Made by a program: the position numbers and the translations under genes. A DNA stretch of 64,000 bases from Hippasteria phrygiana (Eukaryota; Echinodermata; Asteroidea; Valvatida; Goniasteridae), in the NCBI GenBank assembly GCA_037893225.1, contig JAZGUH010000326.1, positions 558,001 to 622,000 on the forward strand, in the 5' to 3' direction. Below, piece by piece: positions 43,581 through 57,700 of this stretch (positions within the stretch are counted from its first letter, which is position 1; the number at the start of each line of letters is the position of its first letter). Below the pieces are notes generated by a model. That model saw only the letters and a list, made by a program, of their open reading frames with translations, had not been told where the DNA came from and ran no database searches.

Positions 43581-44940
43581 TTATGAATGAGTAAAGCAAG
43601 TCCATACCCCAGGGAATTTGACATGCATGGAGCAATAAATAGACGGTAACATGTACACAGATGTTGGCCGGAAAGAAAATAAACATTGCGAGGTTTGAAT
43701 TTTCTCCACAAGTGTTAACTCTAAGAAGCCGCCGATAATTGCAACATGTAGCGCCAGATCTAAGCTATCCATACATGTCAAAATTACTGAATTTGGTTGA
43801 TATTTCATGCAATTATGAATGAGTAAAGCAAGTCCATACCCCAGGGAATTTGACAAGCATGGAGCAATAAATAGACGGTAACATGTACACAGATGTTGGC
43901 CGGAAAGAAAATAAACATTGCGAGGTTTGAATTTTCTCCACAAGTTTTAACTCTAAGAAGCCGCCGATAATTGCAACATGTAGCGCCAGATCTAAGCTAT
44001 CCATACATGTCAAAATTACTGATTTTGGTTGATATTTCATGCAATTATGAATGAGTAAAGCAAGTCCATACCCCAGGGAATTTGACATGCATGGAGCAAT
44101 AAATAAAAGGTAATCTGCACACAGATGGTGGCCGGGAAGAAAATAAACATTGCGAGGTTTGAATTTTCTCCACAAGTGTTAACTCTAAGAAGCCGCCGAT
44201 AATTGCAACATGTAGCGCCAGATCTAAGCTATCCATACATGTCAAAATTACTGAATTTGGTTGATATTTCATGCAATTATGAATGAGTAAAGCAAGTCAA
44301 TACCCCACGGAATTTGACAGGCATGGAGCAATAAATAGAAGGTAACATGTACACAGATGTTGGCCGGAAAGAAAATAAACATTGCGAGGTTTGAATTTTC
44401 TCCACAAGTGTTAACTCTAAGAAGCCGCCGATAATTGCAACATGTAGCGCCAGATCTAAGCTATCCATACATGTCAAAATTACTGAATTTGGTTGATATT
44501 TCATGCAATTATGAATGAGTAAAGCAAGTCCATACCCCAGGGAATTTGACAGGCATGGAGCAATAAATAAAAGGTAATCTTCCGGGAAGAAAATAAACAT
44601 TGCGAGGTTTGAATTTTCTCCACAAGTGTTAACTCTAAGAAGCCGCCGATAATTGCAACCTGTAGCGCCAGATCTAAGCTATCCATACATGTCAAAATTA
44701 CTGAATTTGGTTGATATTTCATGCAATTATGAATGAGTAAAGCAAGTCCATACCCCAGGGAATTTGACAGGCATGGAGCAATAAATAAAAGGTAATCTGC
44801 CGGGAAGAAAATAAACATTGCGAGGTTTGAATTTTCTCCACAAGTGTTAACTCTAAGAAGCCGCCGATAATTGCAACATGTAGCGCCAGATCTAAGCTAT
44901 CCATACATGTCAAAATTACTGAATTTGGTTGATATTTCAT
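35825..44940. repeat. Higher-order satellite block, upstream copy of a tandem duplication at 9344-bp offset
   Basis: Successive monomer variants in this block match those at about 45169-54284 unit by unit at a constant shift of 9344 bp. Shared rare variants include gcaacctgtagc (42381 and 51725) and gcatgtagcaat (42711 and 52055). The only clear disagreement is the degraded patch at 40895-41258, whose counterpart is intact. Edges are given to the nearest monomer. Confidence 0.8.
40895..41258. other. Degraded satellite patch, probable uncorrected long-read sequence
   Basis: About one and a half monomers carry at least 25 small differences, mostly one- or two-base insertions and deletions. Examples are gacaaggcatgg, ccgaagaaaat, ccacaatttttaaaactc, tttccatgca and aatttgcaaacatg. 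The flanking units on both sides, and the homologous positions 5020 bp upstream and 9344 bp downstream, have none of these. The pattern is typical of raw long-read error, for example a gap-fill or join. Mutation decay of a single pair of monomers inside a homogenised array is the alternative and seems less likely. Confidence 0.8.
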
Positions 44941-45168
44941 GCAATTATGAATGAGTAAAGCAAGTCCATACCCCAGGGAATTTGACAGGCATGGAGCAAT
45001 AAATAAAAGGTAATCTGCACACAGATGGTGGCCGGGAAGAAAATAAACATTGCGAGGTTTGAATTTTCTCCACAAGTGTTAACTCTAAGAAGCCGCCGAT
45101 AATTGCAACATGTAGCGCCAGATCTAAGCTATCCATACATGTCAAAATTACTGAATTTGGTTGATATT

Positions 45169-48100
45169 TCATGCAATTATGAATGAGTAAAGCAAGTCCA
45201 TACCCCAGGGAATTTGACAGGCATGGAGCAATAAATAAAAGGTAATCTGCCGGGAAGAAAATAAACATTGCGAGGTTTGAATTTTCTCCACAAGTTTTAA
45301 CTCTAAGAAGCCGCCGATAATTGCAACATGTAGCGCCAGATCTAAGCTATCCATACATGTCAAAATTACTGAATTTGGTTGATATTTCATGCAATTATGA
45401 ATGAGTAAAGCAAGTCCATACCCCAGGGAATTTGACAGGCATGGAGCAATAAATAAAAGGTAATCTGCACACAGATGGTGGCCGGGAAGAAAATAAACAT
45501 TGCGAGGTTTGAATTTTCTCCACAAGTGTTAACTCTAAGAAGCCGCCGATAATTGCAACATGTAGCGCCAGATCTAAGCTATCCATACATGTCAAAATTA
45601 CTGAATTTGGTTGATATTTCATGCAATTATGAATGAGTAAAGCAAGTCCATACCCCAGGGAATTTGACATGCATGGAGCAATAAATAGACGGTAACATGT
45701 ACACAGATGTTGGCCGGAAAGAAAATAAACATTGCGAGGTTTGAATTTTCTCCACAAGTGTTAACTCTAAGAAGCCGCCGATAATTGCAACATGTAGCGC
45801 CAGATCTAAGCTATCCATACATGTCAAAATTACTGAATTTGGTTGATATTTCATGCAATTATGAATGAGTAAAGCAAGTCCATACCCCAGGGAATTTGAC
45901 AAGCATGGAGCAATAAATAGACGGTAACATGTACACAGATGTTGGCCGGAAAGAAAATAAACATTGCGAGGTTTGAATTTTCTCCACAAGTTTTAACTCT
46001 AAGAAGCCGCCGATAATTGCAACATGTAGCGCCAGATCTAAGCTATCCATACATGTCAAAATTACTGATTTTGGTTGATATTTCATGCAATTATGAATGA
46101 GTAAAGCAAGTCCATACCCCAGGGAATTTGACATGCATGGAGCAATAAATAAAAGGTAATCTGCACACAGATGGTGGCCGGGAAGAAAATAAACATTGCG
46201 AGGTTTGAATTTTCTCCACAAGTGTTAACTCTAAGAAGCCGCCGATAATTGCAACATGTAGCGCCAGATCTAAGCTATCCATACATGTCAAAATTACTGA
46301 ATTTGGTTGATATTTCATGCAATTATGAATGAGTAAAGCAAGTCAATACCCCACGGAATTTGACAGGCATGGAGCAATAAATAGAAGGTAACATGTACAC
46401 AGATGTTGGCCGGAAAGAAAATAAACATTGCGAGGTTTGAATTTTCTCCACAAGTGTTAACTCTAAGAAGCCGCCGATAATTGCAACATGTAGCGCCAGA
46501 TCTAAGCTATCCATACATGTCAAAATTACTGAATTTGGTTGATATTTCATGCAATTATGAATGAGTAAAGCAAGTCCATACCCCAGGGAATTTGACAGGC
46601 ATGGAGCAATAAATAAAAGGTAATCTGCCGGGAAGAAAATAAACATTGCGAGGTTTGAATTTTCTCCACAAGTGTTAACTCTAAGAAGCCGCCGATAATT
46701 GCAACCTGTAGCGCCAGATCTAAGCTATCCATACATGTCAAAATTACTGAATTTGGTTGATATTTCATGCAATTATGAATGAGTAAAGCAAGTCCATACC
46801 CCAGGGAATTTGACAGGCATGGAGCAATAAATAAAAGGTAATCTGCCGGGAAGAAAATAAACATTGCGAGGTTTGAATTTTCTCCACAAGTGTTAACTCT
46901 AAGAAGCCGCCGATAATTGCAACATGTAGCGCCAGATCTAAGCTATCCATACATGTCAAAATTACTGAATTTTGTTGATATTTCATGCAATTATGAATGA
47001 GTAAAGCAAGTCCATACCCCAGGGAATTTGACAGGCATGTAGCAATAAATAAAAGGTAATCTGCACACAGATGGTGGCCGGGAAGAAAATAAACATTGCG
47101 AGGTTTGAATTTTCTCCACAAGTGTTAACTCTAAGAAGCCGCCGATAATTGCAACATGTAGCGCCAGATCTAAGCTATCCATACATGTCAAAATTACTGA
47201 ATTTGGTTGATATTTCATGCAATTATGAATGAGTAAAGCAAGTCCATACCCCAGGGAATTTGACATGCATGGAGCAATAAATAGACGGTAACATGTACAC
47301 AGATGTTGGCCGGAAAGAAAATAAACATTGCGAGGTTTGAATTTTCTCCACAAGTGTTAACTCTAAGAAGCCGCCGATAATTGCAACATGTAGCGCCAGA
47401 TCTAAGCTATCCATACATGTCAAAATTACTGAATTTGGTTGATATTTCATGCAATTATGAATGAGTAAAGCAAGTCCATACCCCAGGGAATTTGACAGGC
47501 ATGGAGCAATAAATAAAAGGTAATCTGCCGGGAAGAAAATAAACATTGCGAGGTTTGAATTTTCTCCACAAGTGTTAACTCTAAGAAGCCGCCGATAATT
47601 GCAACATGTAGCGCCAGATCTAAGCTATCCATACATGTCAAAATTACTGAATTTGGTTGATATTTCATGCAATTATGAATGAGTAAAGCAAGTCCATACC
47701 CCAGGGAATTTGACAGGCATGGAGCAATAAATAAAAGGTAATCTGCACACAGATGGTGGCCGGGAAGAAAATAAACATTGCGAGGTTTGAATTTTCTCCA
47801 CAAGTGTTAACTCTAAGAAGCCGCCGATAATTGCAACATGTAGCGCCAGATCTAAGCTATCCATACATGTCAAAATTACTGAATTTGGTTGATATTTCAT
47901 GCAATTATGAATGAGTAAAGCAAGTCCATACCCCAGGGAATTTGACATGCATGGAGCAATAAATAGACGGTAACATGTACACAGATGTTGGCCGGAAAGA
48001 AAATAAACATTGCGAGGTTTGAATTTTCTCCACAAGTGTTAACTCTAAGAAGCCGCCGATAATTGCAACATGTAGCGCCAGATCTAAGCTATCCATACAT

Positions 48101-51100
48101 GTCAAAATTACTGAATTTGGTTGATATTTCATGCAATTATGAATGCGTAAAGCAAGTCCATACCCCAGGGAATTTGACATGCATGGAGCAATAAATAAAA
48201 GGTAATCTGCACACAGATGGTGGCCGGGAAGAAAATAAACATTGCGAGGTTTGAATTTTCTCCACAAGTGTTAACTCTAAGAAGCCGCCGATAATTGCAA
48301 CATGTAGCGCCAGATCTAAGCTATCCATACATGTCAAAATTACTGAATTTGGTTGATATTTCATGCAATTATGAATGAGTAAAGCAAGTCCATACCCCAG
48401 GGAATTTGACATGCATGGAGCAATAAATAGACGGTAACATGTACACAGATGTTGGCCGGAAAGAAAATAAACATTGCAAGGTTTGAATTTTCTCCACAAG
48501 TGTTAACTCTAAGAAGCCGCCGATAATTGCAACATGTAGCGCCAGATCTAAGCTATCCATACATGTCAAAATTACTGAATTTGGTTGATATTTCATGCAA
48601 TTATGAATGAGTAAAGCAAGTCCATACCCCAGGGAATTTGACATGCATGGAGCAATAAATAGACGGTAACATGTACACAGATGTTGGCCGGAAAGAAAAT
48701 AAACATTGCGAGGTTTGAATTTTCTCCACAAGTTTTAACTCTAAGAAGCCGCCGATAATTGCAACATGTAGCGCCAGATCTAAGCTATCCATACATGTCA
48801 AAATTACTGATTTTGGTTGATATTTCATGCAATTATGAATGAGTAAAGCAAGTCCATACCCCAGGGAATTTGACATGCATGGAGCAATAAATAAAAGGTA
48901 ATCTGCACACAGATGGTGGCCGGGAAGAAAATAAACATTGCGAGGTTTGAATTTTCTCCACAAGTGTTAACTCTAAGAAGCCGCCGATAATTGCAACATG
49001 TAGCGCCAGATCTAAGCTATCCATACATGTCAAAATTACTGAATTTGGTTGATATTTCATGCAATTATGAATGAGTAAAGCAAGTCAATACCCCACGGAA
49101 TTTGACAGGCATGGAGCAATAAATAAAAGGTAATCTGCCGGGAAGAAAATAAACATTGCGAGGTTTGAATTTTCTCCACAAGTGTTAACTCTAAGAAGCC
49201 GCCGATAATTGCAACATGTAGCGCCAGATCTAAGCTATCCATACATGTCAAAATTACTGAATTTGGTTGATATTTCATGCAATTATGAATGAGTAAAGCA
49301 AGTCCATACCCCAGGGAATTTGACAGGCATGGAGCAATAAATAAAAGGTAATCTGCACACAGATGGTGGCCGGGAAGAAAATAAACATTGCGAGGTTTGA
49401 ATTTTCTCCACAAGTGTTAACTCTAAGAAGCCGCCGATAATTGCAACATGTAGCGCCAGATCTAAGCTATCTATACATGTCAAAATTACTGAATTTGGTT
49501 GATATTTCATGCAATTATGAATGAGTAAAGCAAGTCCATACCCCAGGGAATTTGACATTCATGGAGCAATAAATAGACGGTAACATGTACACAGATGTTG
49601 GCCGGAAAGAAAATAAACATTGCGAGGTTTGAATTTTCTCCACAAGTTTTAACTCTAAGAAGCCGCCGATAATTGCAACATGTAGCGCCAGATCTAAGCT
49701 ATCCATACATGTCAAAATTACTGATTTTGGTTGATATTTCATGCAATTATGAATGAGTAAAGCAAGTCCATACCCCAGGGAATTTGACATGCATGGAGCA
49801 ATAAATAAAAGGTAATCTGCACACAGATGGTGGCCGGGAAGAAAATAAACATTGCGAGGTTTGAATTTTCTCCACAAGTGTTAACTCTAAGAAGCCGCCG
49901 ATAATTGCAACATGTAGCGCCAGATCTAAGCTATCCATACATGTCAAAATTACTGAATTTGGTTGATATTTCATGCAATTATGAATGAGTAAAGCAAGTC
50001 AATACCCCACGGAATTTGACAGGCATGGAGCAATAAATAAAAGGTAATCTTCCGGGAAGAAAATAAACATTGCGAGGTTTGAATTTTCTCCACAAGTGTT
50101 AACTCTAAGAAGCCGCCGATAATTGCAACATGTAGCGCCAGATCTAAGCTATCCATACATGTCAAAATTACTGAATTTGGTTGATATTTCATGCAATTAT
50201 GAATGAGTAAAGCAAGTCCATACCCCAGGGAATTTGACAGGCATGGAGCAATAAATAAAAGGTAATCTGCCGGGAAGAAAATAAACATTGCGAGGTTTGA
50301 ATTTTCTCCACAAGTTTTAACTCTAAGAAGCCGCCGATAATTGCAACATGTAGCGCCAGATCTAAGCTATCCATACATGTCAAAATTACTGAATTTGGTT
50401 GATATTTCATGCAATTATGAATGAGTAAAGCAAGTCCATACCCCAGGGAATTTGACAGGCATGGAGCAATAAATAAAAGGTAATCTGCACACAGATGGTG
50501 GCCGGGAAGAAAATAAACATTGCGAGGTTTGAATTTTCTCCACAAGTGTTAACTCTAAGAAGCCGCCGATAATTGCAACATGTAGCGCCAGATCTAAGCT
50601 ATCCATACATGTCAAAATTACTGAATTTGGTTGATATTTCATGCAATTATGAATGAGTAAAGCAAGTCCATACCCCAGGGAATTTGACATGCATGGAGCA
50701 ATAAATAGACGGTAACATGTACACAGATGTTGGCCGGAAAGAAAATAAACATTGCGAGGTTTGAATTTTCTCCACAAGTGTTAACTCTAAGAAGCCGCCG
50801 ATAATTGCAACATGTAGCGCCAGATCTAAGCTATCCATACATGTCAAAATTACTGAATTTGGTTGATATTTCATGCAATTATGAATGAGTAAAGCAAGTC
50901 CATACCCCAGGGAATTTGACAAGCATGGAGCAATAAATAGACGGTAACATGTACACAGATGTTGGCCGGAAAGAAAATAAACATTGCGAGGTTTGAATTT
51001 TCTCCACAAGTTTTAACTCTAAGAAGCCGCCGATAATTGCAACATGTAGCGCCAGATCTAAGCTATCCATACATGTCAAAATTACTGATTTTGGTTGATA

Positions 51101-54100
51101 TTTCATGCAATTATGAATGAGTAAAGCAAGTCCATACCCCAGGGAATTTGACATGCATGGAGCAATAAATAAAAGGTAATCTGCACACAGATGGTGGCCG
51201 GGAAGAAAATAAACATTGCGAGGTTTGAATTTTCTCCACAAGTGTTAACTCTAAGAAGCCGCCGATAATTGCAACATGTAGCGCCAGATCTAAGCTATCC
51301 ATACATGTCAAAATTACTGAATTTGGTTGATATTTCATGCAATTATGAATGAGTAAAGCAAGTCAATACCCCACGGAATTTGACAGGCATGGAGCAATAA
51401 ATAGAAGGTAACATGTACACAGATGTTGGCCGGAAAGAAAATAAACATTGCGAGGTTTGAATTTTCTCCACAAGTGTTAACTCTAAGAAGCCGCCGATAA
51501 TTGCAACATGTAGCGCCAGATCTAAGCTATCCATACATGTCAAAATTACTGAATTTGGTTGATATTTCATGCAATTATGAATGAGTAAAGCAAGTCCATA
51601 CCCCAGGGAATTTGACAGGCATGGAGCAATAAATAAAAGGTAATCTGCCGGGAAGAAAATAAACATTGCGAGGTTTGAATTTTCTCCACAAGTGTTAACT
51701 CTAAGAAGCCGCCGATAATTGCAACCTGTAGCGCCAGATCTAAGCTATCCATACATGTCAAAATTACTGAATTTGGTTGATATTTCATGCAATTATGAAT
51801 GAGTAAAGCAAGTCCATACCCCAGGGAATTTGACAGGCATGGAGCAATAAATAAAAGGTAATCTGCCGGGAAGAAAATAAACATTGCGAGGTTTGAATTT
51901 TCTCCACAAGTGTTAACTCTAAGAAGCCGCCGATAATTGCAACATGTAGCGCCAGATCTAAGCTATCCATACATGTCAAAATTACTGAATTTTGTTGATA
52001 TTTCATGCAATTATGAATGAGTAAAGCAAGTCCATACCCCAGGGAATTTGACAGGCATGTAGCAATAAATAAAAGGTAATCTGCACACAGATGGTGGCCG
52101 GGAAGAAAATAAACATTGCGAGGTTTGAATTTTCTCCACAAGTGTTAACTCTAAGAAGCCGCCGATAATTGCAACATGTAGCGCCAGATCTAAGCTATCC
52201 ATACATGTCAAAATTACTGAATTTGGTTGATATTTCATGCAATTATGAATGAGTAAAGCAAGTCCATACCCCAGGGAATTTGACATGCATGGAGCAATAA
52301 ATAGACGGTAACATGTACACAGATGTTGGCCGGAAAGAAAATAAACATTGCGAGGTTTGAATTTTCTCCACAAGTGTTAACTCTAAGAAGCCGCCGATAA
52401 TTGCAACATGTAGCGCCAGATCTAAGCTATCCATACATGTCAAAATTACTGAATTTGGTTGATATTTCATGCAATTATGAATGAGTAAAGCAAGTCCATA
52501 CCCCAGGGAATTTGACAGGCATGGAGCAATAAATAAAAGGTAATCTGCCGGGAAGAAAATAAACATTGCGAGGTTTGAATTTTCTCCACAAGTGTTAACT
52601 CTAAGAAGCCGCCGATAATTGCAACATGTAGCGCCAGATCTAAGCTATCCATACATGTCAAAATTACTGAATTTGGTTGATATTTCATGCAATTATGAAT
52701 GAGTAAAGCAAGTCCATACCCCAGGGAATTTGACAGGCATGGAGCAATAAATAAAAGGTAATCTGCACACAGATGGTGGCCGGGAAGAAAATAAACATTG
52801 CGAGGTTTGAATTTTCTCCACAAGTGTTAACTCTAAGAAGCCGCCGATAATTGCAACATGTAGCGCCAGATCTAAGCTATCCATACATGTCAAAATTACT
52901 GAATTTGGTTGATATTTCATGCAATTATGAATGAGTAAAGCAAGTCCATACCCCAGGGAATTTGACATGCATGGAGCAATAAATAGACGGTAACATGTAC
53001 ACAGATGTTGGCCGGAAAGAAAATAAACATTGCGAGGTTTGAATTTTCTCCACAAGTGTTAACTCTAAGAAGCCGCCGATAATTGCAACATGTAGCGCCA
53101 GATCTAAGCTATCCATACATGTCAAAATTACTGAATTTGGTTGATATTTCATGCAATTATGAATGAGTAAAGCAAGTCCATACCCCAGGGAATTTGACAA
53201 GCATGGAGCAATAAATAGACGGTAACATGTACACAGATGTTGGCCGGAAAGAAAATAAACATTGCGAGGTTTGAATTTTCTCCACAAGTTTTAACTCTAA
53301 GAAGCCGCCGATAATTGCAACATGTAGCGCCAGATCTAAGCTATCCATACATGTCAAAATTACTGATTTTGGTTGATATTTCATGCAATTATGAATGAGT
53401 AAAGCAAGTCCATACCCCAGGGAATTTGACATGCATGGAGCAATAAATAAAAGGTAATCTGCACACAGATGGTGGCCGGGAAGAAAATAAACATTGCGAG
53501 GTTTGAATTTTCTCCACAAGTGTTAACTCTAAGAAGCCGCCGATAATTGCAACATGTAGCGCCAGATCTAAGCTATCCATACATGTCAAAATTACTGAAT
53601 TTGGTTGATATTTCATGCAATTATGAATGAGTAAAGCAAGTCAATACCCCACGGAATTTGACAGGCATGGAGCAATAAATAGAAGGTAACATGTACACAG
53701 ATGTTGGCCGGAAAGAAAATAAACATTGCGAGGTTTGAATTTTCTCCACAAGTGTTAACTCTAAGAAGCCGCCGATAATTGCAACATGTAGCGCCAGATC
53801 TAAGCTATCCATACATGTCAAAATTACTGAATTTGGTTGATATTTCATGCAATTATGAATGAGTAAAGCAAGTCCATACCCCAGGGAATTTGACAGGCAT
53901 GGAGCAATAAATAAAAGGTAATCTTCCGGGAAGAAAATAAACATTGCGAGGTTTGAATTTTCTCCACAAGTGTTAACTCTAAGAAGCCGCCGATAATTGC
54001 AACCTGTAGCGCCAGATCTAAGCTATCCATACATGTCAAAATTACTGAATTTGGTTGATATTTCATGCAATTATGAATGAGTAAAGCAAGTCCATACCCC

Positions 54101-54284
54101 AGGGAATTTGACAGGCATGGAGCAATAAATAAAAGGTAATCTGCCGGGAAGAAAATAAACATTGCGAGGTTTGAATTTTCTCCACAAGTGTTAACTCTAA
54201 GAAGCCGCCGATAATTGCAACATGTAGCGCCAGATCTAAGCTATCCATACATGTCAAAATTACTGAATTTGGTTGATATTTCAT
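45169..54284. repeat. Higher-order satellite block, downstream copy of the 9344-bp duplication
   Basis: This is the second member of the pair above. Agreement of monomer order, of 232/218 spacing and of rare single-base variants shows a block duplication of roughly 40 monomers rather than independent homogenisation. Divergence between the copies outside the degraded patch appears very low, so the event is probably recent. Confidence 0.8.
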
Positions 54285-54759
54285 GCAATTATGAATGAGT
54301 AAAGCAAGTCCATACCCCAGGGAATTTGACAGGCATGGAGCAATAAATAAAAGGTAATCTGCACACAGATGGTGGCCGGGAAGAAAATAAACATTGCGAG
54401 GTTTGAATTTTCTCCACAAGTGTTAACTCTAAGAAGCCGCCGATAATTGCAACATGTAGCGCCAGATCTAAGCTATCCATACATGTCAAAATTACTGATT
54501 TTGGTTGATATTTCATGCAATTATGAATGAGTAAAGCAAGTCCATACCCCAGGGAATTTGACATGCATGGAGCAATAAATAAAAGGTAATCTGCACACAG
54601 ATGGTGGCCGGGAAGAAAATAAACATTGCGAGGTTTGAATTTTCTCCACAAGTGTTAACTGTAAGAAGCCGCCGATAATTGCAACATGTAGCGCCAGATC
54701 TAAGCTATCCATACATGTCAAAATTACTGAATTTGGTTGATATTTCATGCAATTATGAA

Positions 54760-57700
54760 TGAGTAAAGCAAGTCAATACCCCACGGAATTTGACAGGCAT
54801 GGAGCAATAAATAGAAGGTAACATCTACACAGATGTTGGCCGGAAAGAAAATAAACATTGCGAGGTTTGAATTTTCTCCACAAGTGTTAACTCTAAGAAG
54901 CCGCCGATAATTGCAACATGTAGCGCCAGATCTAAGCTATCCATACATGTCAAAATTACTGAATTTGGTTGATATTTCATGCAATTATGAATGAGTAAAG
55001 CAAGTCCATACCCCAGGGAATTTGACAGGCATGGAGCAATAAATAAAAGGTAATCTTCCGGGAAGAAAATAAACATTGCGAGGTTTGAATTTTCTCCACA
55101 AGTGTTAACTCTAAGAAGCCGCCGATAATTGCAACCTGTAGCGCCAGATCTAAGCTATCCATACATGTCAAAATTACTGAATTTGGTTGATATTTCATGC
55201 AATTATGAATGAGTAAAGCAAGTCCATACCCCAGGGAATTTGACAGGCATGGAGCAATAAATAAAAGGTAATCTGCCGGGAAGAAAATAAACATTGCGAG
55301 GTTTGAATTTTCTCCACAAGTGTTAACTCTAAGAAGCCGCCGATAATTGCAACATGTAGCGCCAGATCTAAGCTATCCATACATGTCAAAATTACTGAAT
55401 TTTGTTGATATTTCATGCAATTATGAATGAGTAAAGCAAGTCCATACCCCAGGGAATTTGACAGGCATGTAGCAATAAATAAAAGGTAATCTGCACACAG
55501 ATGGTGGCCGGGAAGAAAATAAACATTGCGAGGTTTGAATTTTCTCCACAAGTGTTAACTCTAAGAAGCCGCCGATAATTGCAACATGTAGCGCCAGATC
55601 TAAGCTATCCATACATGTCAAAATTACTGAATTTGGTTGATATTTCATGCAATTATGAATGAGTAAAGCAAGTCCATACCCCAGGGAATTTGACATGCAT
55701 GGAGCAATAAATAGACGGTAACATGTACACAGATGTTGGCCGGAAAGAAAATAAACATTGCGAGGTTTGAATTTTCTCCACAAGTGTTAACTCTAAGAAG
55801 CCGCCGATAATTGCAACATGTAGCGCCAGATCTAAGCTATCCATACATGTCAAAATTACTGAATTTGGTTGATATTTCATGCAATTATGAATGAGTAAAG
55901 CAAGTCCATACCCCAGGGAATTTGACAAGCATGGAGCAATAAATAGACGGTAACATGTACACAGATGTTGGCCGGAAAGAAAATAAACATTGCGAGGTTT
56001 GAATTTTCTCCACAAGTTTTAACTCTAAGAAGCCGCCGATAATTGCAACATGTAGCGCCAGATCTAAGCTATCCATACATGTCAAAATTACTGATTTTGG
56101 TTGATATTTCATGCAATTATGAATGAGTAAAGCAAGTCCATACCCCAGGGAATTTGACATGCATGGAGCAATAAATAAAAGGTAATCTGCACACAGATGG
56201 TGGCCGGGAAGAAAATAAACATTGCGAGGTTTGAATTTTCTCCACAAGTGTTAACTCTAAGAAGCCGCCGATAATTGCAACATGTAGCGCCAGATCTAAG
56301 CTATCCATACATGTCAAAATTACTGAATTTGGTTGATATTTCATGCAATTATGAATGAGTAAAGCAAGTCAATACCCCACGGAATTTGACAGGCATGGAG
56401 CAATAAATAGAAGGTAACATGTACACAGATGTTGGCCAGAAAGAAAATAAACATTGCGAGGTTTGAATTTTCTCCACAAGTGTTAACTCTAAGAAGCCGC
56501 CGATAATTGCAACATGTAGCGCCAGATCTAAGCTATCCATACATGTCAAAATTACTGAATTTGGTTGATATTTCATGCAATTATGAATGAGTAAAGCAAG
56601 TCCATACCCCAGGGAATTTGACAGGCATGGAGCAATAAATAAAAGGTAATCTGCCGGGAAGAAAATAAACATTGCGAGGTTTGAATTTTCTCCACAAGTG
56701 TTAACTCTAAGAAGCCGCCGATAATTGCAACAAGTAGCGCCAGATCTAAGCTATCCATACATGTCAAAATTACTGAATTTGGTTGATATTTCATGCAATT
56801 ATGAATGAGTAAAGCAAGTCCATACCCCAGGGAATTTGACATGCATGGAGCAATAAATAGACGGTAACATGTACACAGATGTTGGCCGGAAAGAAAATAA
56901 ACATTGCGAGGTTTGAATTTTCTCCACAAGTTTTAACTCTAAGAAGCCGCCGATAATTGCAACATGTAGCGCCAGATCTAAGCTATCCATACATGTCAAA
57001 ATTACTGAATTTGGTTGATATTTCATGCAATTATGAATGAGTAAAGCAAGTCAATACCCCACGGAATTTGACAGGCATGGAGCAATAAATAGAAGGTAAC
57101 ATGTACACAGATGTTGGCCGGAAAGAAAATAAACATTGCGAGGTTTGAATTTTCTCCACAAGTGTTAACTCTAAGAAGCCGCCGATAATTGCAACATGTA
57201 GCGCCAGATCTAAGCTATCCATACATGTCAAAATTACTGAATTTGGTTGATATTTCATGCAATTATGAATGAGTAAAGCAAGTCCATACCCCAGGGAATT
57301 TGACAGGCATGGAGCAATAAATAAAAGGTAATCTTCCGGGAAGAAAATAAACATTGCGAGGTTTGAATTTTCTCCACAAGTGTTAACTCTAAGAAGCCGC
57401 CGATAATTGCAACCTGTAGCGCCAGATCTAAGCTATCCATACATGTCAAAATTACTGAATTTGGTTGATATTTCATGCAATTATGAATGAGTAAAGCAAG
57501 TCCATACCCCAGGGAATTTGACAGGCATGGAGCAATAAATAAAAGGTAATCTGCCGGGAAGAAAATAAACATTGCGAGGTTTGAATTTTCTCCACAAGTG
57601 TTAACTCTAAGAAGCCGCCGATAATTGCAACATGTAGCGCCAGATCTAAGCTATCCATACATGTCAAAATTACTGAATTTTGTTGATATTTCATGCAATT

